Shown: positions 8,873 through 18,113 of the stretch, in pieces
Numbering within the stretch: position 1 is the first letter of the stretch
Layout: each line of letters begins with the position of its first letter
NCBI RefSeq assembly: GCF_000372745.1
Contig: NZ_KB889664.1
Span: 1 to 64,000 of the forward strand
Source of the DNA: Embleya scabrispora DSM 41855
GTDB lineage: Bacteria; Actinomycetota; Actinomycetes; Streptomycetales; Streptomycetaceae
Length of the DNA: 64,000 nucleotides
Reading direction: 5' to 3'
Notes under the pieces: model-generated
The model's input: the letters and a program-made list of their open reading frames with translations, nothing else
Told to the model about the DNA's origin: nothing
Database searches by the model: none
Made by a program: the position numbers and the translations under genes

Positions 8873-11530
8873 TCAGGGCGCCGGTTCGGGTCGTGGGATC
8901 TCGGGACGCCCGCCCGGGAGGTGAGTCGGGCCGGGGCGGGCGCCCGGTTCGGGCCCGGTGGAGGCGGGGAGGGTGAGGATCATGGTGAGGCCGCCGCCGG
9001 GGGTGTCCTCGGCGGCGAGGGCGCCGCCCATGGCTTCGGCGAATCCGCGCGCGACGGCAAGTCCCAGGCCGACGCCGCGGCTTCGGGGGGCGTCGCCGTG
9101 GCGGGCGAAGGCTTCGAACACGCGGTCCTTGGCGTCGTCGGGCAGGCCGGGGCCGCGGTCCACCACGCGCAGTTCGATGCGGCCGCGAACCGTCTTCGCG
9201 GCGACGATCACGGGGGTGTCGGGCGGTGTGTGCAGGACGGCGTTCTCGACCAGGTTGGCCACCACCCGGTCCAGCAGCTCACCGTCGGCGCGCACGGTCG
9301 GCAGCGTGTCGGGCACCGACACCCGTACCGCCGTGCGCGCGGCCCGGGCCACCGCGCCCGGGACCACCTCGTCCAACGCGATGTCGCTCGGCAGCGGCTC
9401 GATCGTGCCCATCCGCAACCGGCTCATGTCGAGCAGGTTGCCGATCAGTTGGTCGAGCCGATCGGCGCCCGCCTCGATGGTGGCGAGCAACTCGGCCCGC
9501 TCCGCGCGCGTCCAGTTCACCTCGTGCGAACGCAGGCCGGACGCACCGGCCTTGATCGCGGCCAGCGGCGCGCGCAAATCCCGGGCGACGATCGCGAACA
9601 GGGCGGTGTCGAGGCTGTGGCCCTCGCCGAGTCGGCGTGCCTCCGCCGCCTCGGCGACCAGCGTGCGTCGTTCCAGGACCAGTGCGGCCTGCGCGGCGAA
9701 CGCGCTCAGGACCCGACGCGTGTCCGCGGGCAGCGCGCGGCCGGACAACACCAGCGCGAGCGACTGGTCCACCGGGACCTCGACGTCCGCCTTGTCGGGC
9801 CGGGTCGGCGGATTGGGGCCGATCGAGTCGACGCTCGCCCAGCATTCGCGGGGTCCGTCCCGTTGGAGCACGGCCACCGACTCCACGCCGAATGTCTCCC
9901 GGACCCGTTCGAGCAGCGCGGGCAGCGCGCCTTCGCCGCACAGTACGCTGCCGGCCAAAAAGCTCAGCGTGTCCGCCTCGGCCTGGTTGCGCGCGGCCTG
10001 CTGGGCGCGCCGGGCGGCCAGGTCGACGACGGATGCCACGGCCAGGGCGATGACGACGAAGACCACGAGGCTGAGCATGTTGCCCGGCGCGGCGATCTTC
10101 AGGGTGTGCGTGGGCGCGGCCAAGTAGTAGTCCAGCAACAGCGATCCGACCACGGCCGTGGCCACCGCCTGCCACAGGCCGCCGAACAGGGCGACCCCGA
10201 CGGTCAGGGCCAGGAACAGCAGCATGTCTCCGGGCAGCGCCACACCGCCGCGCATCGGCACGAGCACGGCGGCCGGTATCAGTGGCCCGAGGAGCGCCAC
10301 CGACCAGCTCGCGACGGCTCGTCCCCGGGCGGTGGTCGAACGTTTCGGTGTGGTCTCCCGGCCGCGGCCGATGTGTTCGTGGGCGACGATGTGGGTGTCG
10401 ATGTCGCCGGAGCGAGCGGCGACGGTGGGGCCGACGCCGGGGCCCAGGACGTACTGCCAGGGGCGGCGCCGGCTGCCGCCCAGGACGATCTGTGTGGCGT
10501 GCACCCCGCGCGCGAAGTCGAGCAGGGCGCCGGGCACGTCGTCGCCGACGACGGAGTGGAACGTGCCGCCCAGCGTGTCCACCAACCGGCGCTGCCGGGC
10601 CAGATCGGCCGACGAGCAGCACGAGGGGCCGTTGCTGCGGGCCACGTGCACCGCGAGTACTTCCCCGCCCGGCGCGCGATCGGCGATTCGCGCCGCGCGT
10701 CGGACCAGGGTGTCGCCCTCGGGCCCGCCGGTCAGCGCCACCACCACCCGCTCGCGCGCCGGCCACGTCGCGTCGATCCGGTGGTCGCGCCCGTGGCGGT
10801 GCTCGCGCCGGTGATCGTCCATGCGATCCGCCACCCACAACAGCGCCAACTCCCGTAACGCGGTCAGATTCCCCGGCCGGAAGTAGCTCGCCAATGCGGC
10901 GCCCACGGCCGTGGGCGGGTACACGTTTCCGTGCGCGAGCCGCCGCCGCAACGCCTCCGGTGTCAGGTCCACGAGTTCGACCTGATCCGCACGACGTACC
11001 ACCGCGTCGGGCACCGTCTCGTGCTGCAGGACGCCCGTGATCGACTCGACCACTTCGTTGAGCGACTCCAGGTGCTGCACGTTCACCGTGGAGATCACGT
11101 CGATCCCCGCGTCGAGGATCTCCTCGACGTCCCGCCAGCGCTTCGCGTTGCGCGAACCCGGCGCGTTGGTGTGCGCGAGTTCGTCCACCAGTACCACCCG
11201 GGGTCGACGGGCGATCACCGCGTCCACGTCCATCTCGGCGAACGAATCACCCCGAGGGGCCAGTTGCCTCCGCGGCACGACCTCCAGCCCGTCGAGCAGC
11301 TCCTCGGTACGAGGTCGGCCGTGGCACTCCACCACACCGACCACCACATCCGTACCGCGCGAGCGTCTGCGACGCGCCTCGTCGAGCATCGCGTATGTCT
11401 TGCCCACCCCCGGCGCCGCACCCAGATAGACCCGCAACCGGCCTCGCCCGGGGACCTCGACGGCGGTTCCACTCGCCCCCGAGACAGCGGGATCCGGCGA
11501 ACTGCGGACTCCGACCTGTCCGTGTGACAC
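8873..11530 (-). CDS. kdpD: KdpD-like sensor kinase with Arg in place of the phospho-acceptor His
   Basis: About 885 residues with full KdpD architecture. The N-terminal KdpD domain has Walker motif GAAPGVGKTYAM and VVLVDELAHTNAPGSRN. A universal-stress-protein-like domain follows, then four membrane segments (DUF4118), a GAF-like region, HisKA and HATPase. The ATPase keeps its N box (NLVENAVLHT) and G boxes (DRGPGLPDD; GVGLGLAVARGFAEAMGG). The H box reads ALFAIVARDLRAPLAAI: the position of the conserved SHDLRTPL histidine is Arg (codon CGG on the minus strand near 9572). Autophosphorylation at the usual site is therefore impossible. No kdpE or kdpFABC adjoins it. GTG 11530, after GAAGGG, is the preferred start; ATG 11539 is an alternative. 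Confidence 0.9.
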   Translation of the reverse strand: MSHGQVGVRSSPDPAVSGASGTAVEVPGRGRLRVYLGAAPGVGKTYAMLDEARRRRSRGTDVVVGVVECHGRPRTEELLDGLEVVPRRQLAPRGDSFAEMDVDAVIARRPRVVLVDELAHTNAPGSRNAKRWRDVEEILDAGIDVISTVNVQHLESLNEVVESITGVLQHETVPDAVVRRADQVELVDLTPEALRRRLAHGNVYPPTAVGAALASYFRPGNLTALRELALLWVADRMDDHRREHRHGRDHRIDATWPARERVVVALTGGPEGDTLVRRAARIADRAPGGEVLAVHVARSNGPSCCSSADLARQRRLVDTLGGTFHSVVGDDVPGALLDFARGVHATQIVLGGSRRRPWQYVLGPGVGPTVAARSGDIDTHIVAHEHIGRGRETTPKRSTTARGRAVASWSVALLGPLIPAAVLVPMRGGVALPGDMLLFLALTVGVALFGGLWQAVATAVVGSLLLDYYLAAPTHTLKIAAPGNMLSLVVFVVIALAVASVVDLAARRAQQAARNQAEADTLSFLAGSVLCGEGALPALLERVRETFGVESVAVLQRDGPRECWASVDSIGPNPPTRPDKADVEVPVDQSLALVLSGRALPADTRRVLSAFAAQAALVLERRTLVAEAAEARRLGEGHSLDTALFAIVARDLRAPLAAIKAGASGLRSHEVNWTRAERAELLATIEAGADRLDQLIGNLLDMSRLRMGTIEPLPSDIALDEVVPGAVARAARTAVRVSVPDTLPTVRADGELLDRVVANLVENAVLHTPPDTPVIVAAKTVRGRIELRVVDRGPGLPDDAKDRVFEAFARHGDAPRSRGVGLGLAVARGFAEAMGGALAAEDTPGGGLTMILTLPASTGPEPGARPGPTHLPGGRPEIPRPEPAP

Positions 11531-11782
11531 CGCACCCATCCCTTCCGAACACCTTCGCGCCCCGACCACTCCGCAGGCCGAGATCAAGCCCATCGCCCCA
11601 CCCGCCGACGGCACCCCGACGACCGACCCCGCACATTGTCGTCCACGCCCCCAAGCCGGCGCCGACCCAAGCCGAGCCGTCGACCATCGCCCTCTCCGCC
11701 CACGGCGTCGTCACCAACTCCCACACGTACGCCGCGGCCTCTCTCGCCCCGCGCCCGCGGCGCCCCGGTACTCGACGACCCG

Positions 11783-12562
11783 TCACGCCTTTGTCGGTAG
11801 GAAGGCATCGAGCATCGGGACGAGGAGGTCGGTGTTGGCGGGGACGTTCATGTGGGTGGTGTCGGGGAGGATCGCCAGGTGGGCGTGGGGGATGAGTTCG
11901 TACATGCGTGCGGCGTGCTCGATGCGGATGAAGTCGGTGTCGCCGATGACGAGGAGGGTGGGGGCGTCGATCGAACGCAGCTCGTCCTCCGTCCACTCGA
12001 CGAAGCCGTGGGCCAGCGGCTGGAGCTTGGCCATGGTGGCCTCGAAGCGGGTGGGGTCGGGGGCGACCCGGGCGTAGGCGTCGACCATCGCCGCGAAGTC
12101 GGCCGCGGTCGGCAGCCGCTCAGAGGTCTGTTCGGGCGCGGTGATCTCCGCGTGGTAGCCGTCGTGGCGGTAGTGCGTCGCGAGCAGCACGAGGTGGTCG
12201 ATCCGCTCCGGGTGCCGTACGGCGGTACGCAGTGCGACCAGGCCGCCGAGGCTGAAGCCGAGCAAGTCGGCGCGCTCGACGCCCAGATGGTCCAGCAGCG
12301 CGACGACGTCGTCGGAGAAGACCTCCAAGGACATCGGGCGATCGTTGTCCGCCGTATGGCCGTGGCCCTGCAACTCGATGGCGATCACCCGGTGGTTCGC
12401 GGCGAGCGAGGGCAGCAGCGCGGCGAAGCTCAGGTCGATGGTCAGTGCGCCGCCGTGCAGTACGACCAGTGGCGGCCCGTCGCTGCCGTGCAGCTCGTAG
12501 TACAACTCGATGCCGTTCACCGGGGCGTATCCGACGGTGGGGGAGCCGGACGTCGACGTCAT
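11783..12562 (-). CDS. alpha/beta hydrolase
   Basis: A 259-residue cytoplasmic hydrolase of the alpha/beta-fold superfamily. The oxyanion strand is VVLHGGALT, the nucleophile elbow is LLGFSLGGLVAL (GxSxG), an Asp lies in LLVIGDTDFIR and the C-terminal His is in PDTTHMNVPANTD. A cap segment of about 60 residues lies between strands 6 and 7. The substrate cannot be told from sequence; relatives include haloperoxidase-like esterases. It is transcribed alone. The ATG at 12562 is preceded by AAGGAGAT. The next gene on the same strand is kdpD, about 250 bases downstream, too far for clear coupling. Confidence 0.88.
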   Translation of the reverse strand: MTSTSGSPTVGYAPVNGIELYYELHGSDGPPLVVLHGGALTIDLSFAALLPSLAANHRVIAIELQGHGHTADNDRPMSLEVFSDDVVALLDHLGVERADLLGFSLGGLVALRTAVRHPERIDHLVLLATHYRHDGYHAEITAPEQTSERLPTAADFAAMVDAYARVAPDPTRFEATMAKLQPLAHGFVEWTEDELRSIDAPTLLVIGDTDFIRIEHAARMYELIPHAHLAILPDTTHMNVPANTDLLVPMLDAFLPTKA

Positions 12563-12791
12563 GGTGATCTCCTTGGGCGGTAGGGAAGTGCGTCCACATG
12601 ATTGGACTCCCCGTCGCCCCGAAACTCATCGCGGCACGCCAGACAGGCCGGCCTTCGGCCGAGTGCCGACCCCCCGCACCGTTGCGCCCCTGCGCCCTTG
12701 CTCGGATCGGACCGCGCCCCGCCGGCCCCTACGGCTCCACGGCTCTACCGCGCCGGTCGCGCGGCGGCTTCCGGGGCCGGGCCGGCGGCGA

Positions 12792-12965
12792 TCAGCCCGG
12801 TGAGTACCGCCTGCCGAGCGCGTGCACTGCGGATTTCGGGCGGACCATGACCGTGAGCTCGTCGACGCGGCCCGTTTCGTCCTCGAAGTGCAGCAAATCC
12901 ATGCCGTTGATCCGGATGTCGCCCATGCCGGCCGGGTATCCGGAGACGATGTTCGCCGCGCTCAC
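12792..12965 (-). pseudogene. C-terminal fragment of a SnoaL/NTF2-like protein
   Basis: The minus strand reads SAANIVSGYPAGMGDIRING, then LLHFEDETGRVDELTVMVRP and KSAVHALGRR to a stop at 12794-12792. This is the typical final beta-sheet of nuclear-transport-factor-2-like (SnoaL) proteins. The N-terminal two thirds are missing, since the frame upstream has no start or related sequence. It is taken as a truncated gene. SnoaL-like folds serve as cyclases, isomerases or ligand-binding proteins; nothing tells which this was. Confidence 0.6.
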
Positions 12966-13184
12966 CGCGCGGCGAGCGGGCCCAAGGCCGCTCTGCTCGA
13001 TCCCGGCGTGATCGAGGCGCGGCGGTCCGGGAACGTGTCCGCAAGGCCCACCGGCACGCCTTCACCACCGGGTGGGCCACGGGCCGCGCCGGGTACCGAG
13101 GCGCTCCACGCCCGGCCGCAGACTCCGGAACGCCGGGTGCCGTACGCGGTGGGCGCGCCCACGCCGACCCGCCTGGCCGACGGC

Positions 13185-13323
13185 CGTGCGCACCATACGG
13201 AAAAGCCGGACCCGCCGCTGTTTCGGCTCGCGTGTCGCGATCCGGCCGAAACCCTCATGGTGGGCGACCGGCGACCACCCGCGCCCGGCCGAGGCGTGTG
13301 ATGGCGGGGTGGCCTACCGTTGA
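13185..13323 (+). pseudogene. short HAD-hydrolase-like remnant
   Basis: The stretch EKPDPPLFRLACRDPAETLM followed by VGDRRP resembles the motif III/IV end of HAD phosphatases (KPDP.IF...A......VGD). After VGD the frame must shift to continue. The N-terminal catalytic Asp motif is absent. It is probably a broken gene end just before ku; the match is short. Confidence 0.35.
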
Positions 13324-13367
13324 AGATGGTCATTTCAGATCAAATCGGTCAGTGGTCAGGGGTTGGT

Positions 13368-14279
13368 ATGCGGGCTACGTGGAAGGGCGCAATCTCGTTC
13401 GGACTGGTGAGCATCCCGGTCCAGCTGTATCCGGCGACGTCCGAGCACCGCTCGCCGGGGCATCAGGTGCATCGTGAGGACGGCGGCCGGATCCGCTACA
13501 AGCGGGTGTGCGAGCTGGACGGCGAGGAGGTCGTCTTCGCGGACATCGCCAAGGCGTACGAGGCCGCGGACGGTCGTCAGGTCGTCCTCAGCGACGAGGA
13601 CCTGTCCGAGCTGCCGCTGCCGAGCAAGAAGGTCGTCGACGTGCTGGCCTTCGTGGACGAGGCCGGGATCGACCCGTTGATGTTGTCCAAGCCGTACTAC
13701 CTGGGGCCCGCGACGCCGGCGGCGGCCAAGCCGTACGTGCTGATCCGCGAGGCGCTCGCCGGGCAGTCCCGGGCGGCGGTCACGAAGATCACTTTGTCCA
13801 CGCGCGAGAGCCTGGCGCTGGTCCGCGCCCAGGGCGACATCCTCACCCTCCAGACCATGCTGTGGCCCGACGAACTGCGCGCCCCGGACGGCATCGCGCC
13901 CACCGAGAACGTCACCATCCGCCCTCAGGAAATGAAGATGGCCGCCTCGTTGATGGACACCCTCAGTGAGGACTTCGACCTGGACGACGTCCACGACGAC
14001 TACCAGCGGGCGATGGACGCCCTGGTCGAGGCCAAGGCCACCGGCGCGCATCCCGACGAGGTGGTCGTCAAGGACGAGGGCGAGAGCAACGTGGTCGACC
14101 TGATGTCCGTGCTCACCGCGAGCGTGAAGGCCGCCGAGAAGGACCACCCCAAGCCGGCGAAGGAGACGGACACCAAGACGCGCGCGACGACCAAGGGCCG
14201 GACGGCGGCGAAGACCGCGAGCGGCCGTGCCTCCGCGAAGAAGAGCACGACGACGCGGCCACGCCGGAAGACGGGCTGA
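13368..14279 (+). CDS. ku: Ku DNA end-binding protein (bacterial NHEJ)
   Basis: A 303-residue bacterial Ku. Homodimers ring broken DNA ends and recruit LigD for non-homologous end joining. The start MRATWKGAISFGLVSIPVQL is diagnostic. The Ku core continues through RIRYKRVCELDGEEV, an LSDEDLSELPLPS block and YYLGPATPAAAKPYVLIREAL to the conserved MKMAASLMDTLSEDFD helix. After about residue 225 comes a Lys/Ala/Thr-rich tail (KTRATTKGRTAAKTASGR) typical of actinobacterial Ku and thought to bind DNA. ATG 13368 has an AGGGG site upstream. No ligD gene adjoins it, so the partner must be elsewhere. Extra ku copies are common in linear streptomycete chromosomes. Confidence 0.95.
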   Translation: MRATWKGAISFGLVSIPVQLYPATSEHRSPGHQVHREDGGRIRYKRVCELDGEEVVFADIAKAYEAADGRQVVLSDEDLSELPLPSKKVVDVLAFVDEAGIDPLMLSKPYYLGPATPAAAKPYVLIREALAGQSRAAVTKITLSTRESLALVRAQGDILTLQTMLWPDELRAPDGIAPTENVTIRPQEMKMAASLMDTLSEDFDLDDVHDDYQRAMDALVEAKATGAHPDEVVVKDEGESNVVDLMSVLTASVKAAEKDHPKPAKETDTKTRATTKGRTAAKTASGRASAKKSTTTRPRRKTG

Positions 14280-14313
14280 ACGCCGCCGCCAGGGTCGGCC
14301 GTCGGGCCCTTCG

Positions 14314-14574
14314 TCAGGCGGGGTCCGCCGCCTCGCGTGCGAGAGCCTCCAACGCGGCCGGCCTGAGCAGGTCGCGATCGGGCGCGCTGTCCGCGCCGGC
14401 GGCGGCCCGGGCGGTGATCAGGGCCCGCATGGCGGACAGGCGAGCGGCACGGCCCCGATGCAGCGCGTCCTCGTCGCCGAGTTCGGCGGCGTGCAGGCAG
14501 GCGAGGTGGGCGCGCTCGAACCCGAGCTGGACGTCGAGCAACGGGAGCAGGCGATCGGGCAAGCGTTCGGACAT
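14314..14574 (-). CDS. hypothetical small helical protein
   Basis: From ATG 14574 the product (MSERLPDRLLPLLDVQLGFE) is 86 residues, Ala/Leu/Arg-rich and helical, with an LHAAELGDEDALHRGRAARL centre. It has no motif, signal or membrane segment that I recognise. It is convergent with ku, with about 35 bases between the stops. It is plausible as a gene from its composition and start, but function is unknown. Confidence 0.5.
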   Translation of the reverse strand: MSERLPDRLLPLLDVQLGFERAHLACLHAAELGDEDALHRGRAARLSAMRALITARAAAGADSAPDRDLLRPAALEALAREAADPA

Positions 14575-14774
14575 GTGTTCGAGGATAGGCCCTGTGGCTC
14601 GAACCCGTCGCCCGCTGCCCAACGCCCGTCGACCGACGTGCGTGTGTCTCGGGTCGGGGAAGGCTGAGCGTTTTCGGCGGAGTCGTACTCGTGCCCACGG
14701 CCTGGTCGGCGGGGGTGGTGGGCCGTGGAGGCGGTTGTTCGGGGCGAGGTGGATGGGGGCTAGCCTGCGGAGGC

Positions 14775-15539
14775 ATGACCGCGTCTTCTGTTTCGCCGCC
14801 GCCCATGCATGCCTGGCTCGACTTCAACTCGCCGCTCTCGCCTGCCCGATCGGCCGCCATGGTCGAACGTCTCGCCAGGGGCAATCCGCGCACGGTGGTG
14901 GATCTCGGGTGTGGGTGGGGGGAACTGATGTTGCGGTTGTTGGCAGCGGTGCCCGATGCGGTCGGTACCGGGGTCGACATCAACGTGGAACACCTCGCCA
15001 CCGGTCGTGCGAACGCCGCCTCCCGAGGGCTCGCCGATCGTGCGTCGTTCGTGGAGGAGCCCGTGGCGGACTTCTCCGGTGGGCCCGGCGACGTCGTTCT
15101 GTGCGTCGGATCCAGCCATGCGTTCGGAGACGCCAAGCCGCCCGCGCACACGGCTGTGGCGCTGCGCGCCCTGCGGGGCATGGTGGGAACCGGCGGGCGG
15201 GTGTTGTTCGGCGAGGGATTCTGGCAGCGGCCGCCCTCGGGCGACGACCTGGCGAGAATGTGGCCGGGCGCCTCCGCCGACGAGCACATGGACCTGACGG
15301 CGCTCGTCGACCTCGCGACGAGTGCGGGATTCCGCCCGTTGTGGATCGAGGCGGCCACCCTCGACGAGTGGGAGCAATTCGAATCCGGGTACCTCGCGGG
15401 CAAGGAGGAGTGGCCGGCGTCCCACCGCGACCACCCGGAGGCGGAGGAGGTCCGCGCCTCGGCCGACGCGCACCGGAGTATGTGGCTCGGCTATCGCGGC
15501 ATACTCGGCTTCGCCTACCTCACCCTCGTCGCCTGCTGA
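14775..15539 (+). CDS. class I SAM-dependent methyltransferase
   Basis: A 254-residue Rossmann-fold methyltransferase. Motif I is TVVDLGCGWGELMLRLL, followed by an acidic GVDINVEHLATGRANA (motif II, ribose-binding). DVVLCVGSSHAFGD stands at motif IV, and a C-terminal half runs through WIEAATLDEWEQFE. The fold resembles small-molecule methyltransferases of the UbiE/Cfa type; the acceptor is unknown. ATG 14775 follows GGAGG. It stands alone, with a 418-nt gap before the next gene. Confidence 0.88.
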   Translation: MTASSVSPPPMHAWLDFNSPLSPARSAAMVERLARGNPRTVVDLGCGWGELMLRLLAAVPDAVGTGVDINVEHLATGRANAASRGLADRASFVEEPVADFSGGPGDVVLCVGSSHAFGDAKPPAHTAVALRALRGMVGTGGRVLFGEGFWQRPPSGDDLARMWPGASADEHMDLTALVDLATSAGFRPLWIEAATLDEWEQFESGYLAGKEEWPASHRDHPEAEEVRASADAHRSMWLGYRGILGFAYLTLVAC

Positions 15540-15957
15540 CCGTTCGCGGTCGGTGGCTCGGTATCGAGCGGGCGATCGAGGCGATCCTCGACGCGGCGAC
15601 GGCACAGGCGCCTTCGACGTAGCGGTGGCCGGGTCGGGCGACTGCCTCATGCAGCGGGCCTGCCGCCCGACCGCGATATTCGGCCCGCGCCCACACCCCC
15701 GTCGGCGACCCACCGGGTCCGCACCGCATGGCGCCGCGCCACGCCGGTCCTGGGCCCACGTCGAATCGGGCGGTACCTCGCGCCCACCGCGTCTTTGCCA
15801 TGTCCCGAGCCGGGCGGCGTCGATTCGGATATTTCGCCCGATCGGCGCGCCAAAGAGGGGGTCTACCTCCACCGACTTACCCGGCCGACCCCCCGCATAC
15901 TGGCGACGCGGCCCATGCGGCCGATGTACCGAAGCCGCAGAGAAGGGCACAAGACGG
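15540..15957. other. 418-nt gap, no gene seen
   Basis: No frame shows a recognisable protein. The region should hold the promoter of the sensor kinase gene at 15958, but I see no strong consensus boxes. Confidence 0.4.
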
Positions 15958-17295
15958 ATGAATCATGCGGGCTCGGGGGGCGGTGCGCGGCTGCGCGGGT
16001 TGGGTGGGGGCTTCTCCTTCCGGGCGGGACTCGTGGCGTTGGGGCGGTCGTTGGCGCTGTGGGGGCTGTCGTTCGTGGCGATGTTGCTGTCGCTGGCGGC
16101 GTCCGTGGTCGTGTTGTTGCTCGGTACGGGTCTGGGTCTGGTGTTGCTGGCGCCGGTCGTGGGCGCGGTGCGGCGGCTCGCGGATCGGCAACGCGCGTTG
16201 GCGTACCGGTGGTCCGGTGTGCGGATTCCGGCGTGTTACCTGCCCGCGCCCGAGGCGGCTTCCGGTGGGCGCGGCTTCTTCGCTCGGCTGCGGTGGATCG
16301 TCCGGGATCCGCAGACGTGGCGCGACTGGCTGTGGTTGGCGCTCGACCCGGTCGTCGGTGCCACGCTCGTGTTCGGGCCGGTCGCGCTGGTCCTCGGCGG
16401 TTTCTGGGCGATCGGGTTGGCGTTCCACGGTGTTTCGTTGTCGCGGGAGTGGGACGGCCTTTGGTATCTGTTCGTTCCGGTCCGGGATCAGACCTCCGCC
16501 ACCCTGGCGGGTGTGCTCGGTCTGCTCCAGCTGCCCCTGGCGCTGTGGTTGGCGCCGCGTTCGGTGCGTCTGCACGCCCGGTACACCCGGGCCGTGCTCG
16601 CGCCGAGCGGGAAGGCGCGGGCGGCGTATCGGATCGAACGGCTCACCGCGACCCGGGCCGAGGCGGCCGACGCGCAGTCCGCCGAGATCCGGCGGATCGA
16701 GCGCGACCTGCACGACGGCGCCCAGGCCCGCCTGGTCGCGATGGGCATGACACTCGGCGCGGCCGAACACCTCTTGGAGAGCGATCCCGCCGCCGTGCGC
16801 GAACTGTTGGTCCAGGCCCGCGAGTCCTCGTCCAAGGCGTTGGAGGAACTGCGCGACCTGGTTCGCGGCGTTCATCCGCCGATCCTGGCCGACCGGGGTC
16901 TGGGTGACGCCGTACGCTCGCTCGCCCTGATCTGCCCCCTGGACGTGGAGGTCGTGGTCGACCTGCCGGGGCGTCCGGACGCGGCGGTGGAGTCGGCCGC
17001 GTACTTCGCCGTCTCGGAAGTGCTCACCAACGCGGCCAAGCACTCGGGCGCCGACCGGGTCCGGGTCGACATCGGCCACGAACTCGGGCTGTTGCGCGTC
17101 GAGATCACCGACGACGGCCGAGGCGGCGCGGATCCCGGCCGGGGGAGCGGCCTGCGCGGCATCGAGCGACGGCTCGCCACGTTCGACGGGGTCCTGACCG
17201 TGACCAGCCCGCCGAACGGCCCGACCCGGGTGACGATGGAGATCCCGTGCGCGGTGTCCTCGCCGAAGACCTCATCCTCCTTCGGGACGGAGTGA
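15958..17295 (+). CDS. DesK/NarL-type sensor histidine kinase
   Basis: A 445-residue membrane sensor kinase. Two hydrophobic hairpins make up the input part: residues about 25-70, and 130-200 with ATLVFGPVALVLGGFWAIG. The HisKA_3 dimerisation domain carries the phospho-acceptor His in EIRRIERDLHDGAQARLVAM. The HATPase has N box VLTNAAKHSGA and G box DDGRGGADPGRGSGLRGIERR. Such kinases normally phosphorylate a NarL/LuxR-type regulator encoded just downstream. Here only the first codons of that regulator remain (17247-17333), overlapping the 3' end of this gene. The kinase is therefore orphaned locally. ATG 15958 follows AGAAGGG. Confidence 0.92.
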   Translation: MNHAGSGGGARLRGLGGGFSFRAGLVALGRSLALWGLSFVAMLLSLAASVVVLLLGTGLGLVLLAPVVGAVRRLADRQRALAYRWSGVRIPACYLPAPEAASGGRGFFARLRWIVRDPQTWRDWLWLALDPVVGATLVFGPVALVLGGFWAIGLAFHGVSLSREWDGLWYLFVPVRDQTSATLAGVLGLLQLPLALWLAPRSVRLHARYTRAVLAPSGKARAAYRIERLTATRAEAADAQSAEIRRIERDLHDGAQARLVAMGMTLGAAEHLLESDPAAVRELLVQARESSSKALEELRDLVRGVHPPILADRGLGDAVRSLALICPLDVEVVVDLPGRPDAAVESAAYFAVSEVLTNAAKHSGADRVRVDIGHELGLLRVEITDDGRGGADPGRGSGLRGIERRLATFDGVLTVTSPPNGPTRVTMEIPCAVSSPKTSSSFGTE

Positions 17296-17333
17296 TCCGA
17301 CCGCCGGAGGCGTACGGCGACGACGCGTCCTAC
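17247..17333 (+). pseudogene. response regulator, truncated after ~27 codons
   Basis: GTG 17247 overlaps the kinase gene and reads MRGVLAEDLILLRDGVIRPP then EAYGDDASYV. This is the receiver-domain start of NarL-family regulators (VLAEDLILLRDGLIRLLEAYG), including the acidic pocket Glu-Asp. After about 17333 all resemblance ends and the frame runs into low-complexity residues to 17456. The phospho-acceptor Asp and the LuxR-type DNA-binding domain are gone. The 49-bp overlap with the kinase is the normal operon arrangement, so this was the cognate regulator, destroyed by a deletion. Confidence 0.75.
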
Positions 17334-17452
17334 GTAGCGCGCCCGGCGCCGGGGAGGCCCGTGTCGCGGCAGTCCCGGTGCGTCGAGCCACCGTGCGCCC
17401 ACGTGTCGCATCGCGCGCCGACGGTGCGAGGGCGGGCCGCTATGGTGCGGGC

Positions 17453-17995
17453 GTGACCGGTTCGGTGCAGCGTCCGCTGCTTTTTCTCGACGTCGACGGA
17501 CCCCTGCTCCCGTTCGGGGCGGCCGAGTATCCCACCCATGGCACGGATCCCGAAGCCCGCGACGCCGACGCGAACCCGCTGTTGGCCAGGCTCGATCCCG
17601 GGCACGGGCCCCGGCTGTTGCGGCTGCGGTGCGATCTGGTCTGGGCCACGGCCTGGATGGAGGAGGCGAACACGTACATCGCCCCCCGACTCGGCCTGCC
17701 GGAGTCGGCCGTGGTGGTCTGGCCGGAGCACACCGAGGTGGACGACCGGGACGAGCGGGCCGGGCTGCATTGGAAGACCCGTGCCCTGGTCGTCCGGGCG
17801 GCGGGCCGCCCGTTCGTGTGGGTCGACGACGAGATCACCGCCATCGACCGGGCCTGGGTCGCCACCCACCACGAGGGCCCCGCTCTGCTCCACCACGTCG
17901 ACGCCCGCCAGGGCCTGACCGAAGCCGACTTCGCCACCCTCGCGACATGGCTCCACGGGGCCGACGCCGCGTCCCCCTTCCGGAGCACGACCTGA
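17453..17995 (+). CDS. HAD-like domain protein
   Basis: A 180-residue protein beginning SVQRPLLFLDVDGPLLPFG, which is HAD motif I with the nucleophile and acid Asp pair (DVDG). Later come LVWATAWMEEANTYIAPRLG (motif II region), HWKTRALV for the conserved Lys, and FVWVDDEI for the acidic metal-binding motif. This small actinobacterial HAD subfamily is usually annotated hypothetical; phosphatase activity is plausible but unproven. GTG 17453 is chosen because it directly precedes the conserved strand. Confidence 0.8.
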   Translation: MTGSVQRPLLFLDVDGPLLPFGAAEYPTHGTDPEARDADANPLLARLDPGHGPRLLRLRCDLVWATAWMEEANTYIAPRLGLPESAVVVWPEHTEVDDRDERAGLHWKTRALVVRAAGRPFVWVDDEITAIDRAWVATHHEGPALLHHVDARQGLTEADFATLATWLHGADAASPFRSTT

Positions 17996-18113
17996 CACCG
18001 ACTCCTGCCGCGTGTGGTTCGGCGACGAGGAGATGGCGGTGCTCGCGGATGCCCTCGGGTGTCCCGCGCGTCAGATTCGAGCGCACATCTGACGCGCCCC
18101 ATGTCCTTCGAGG

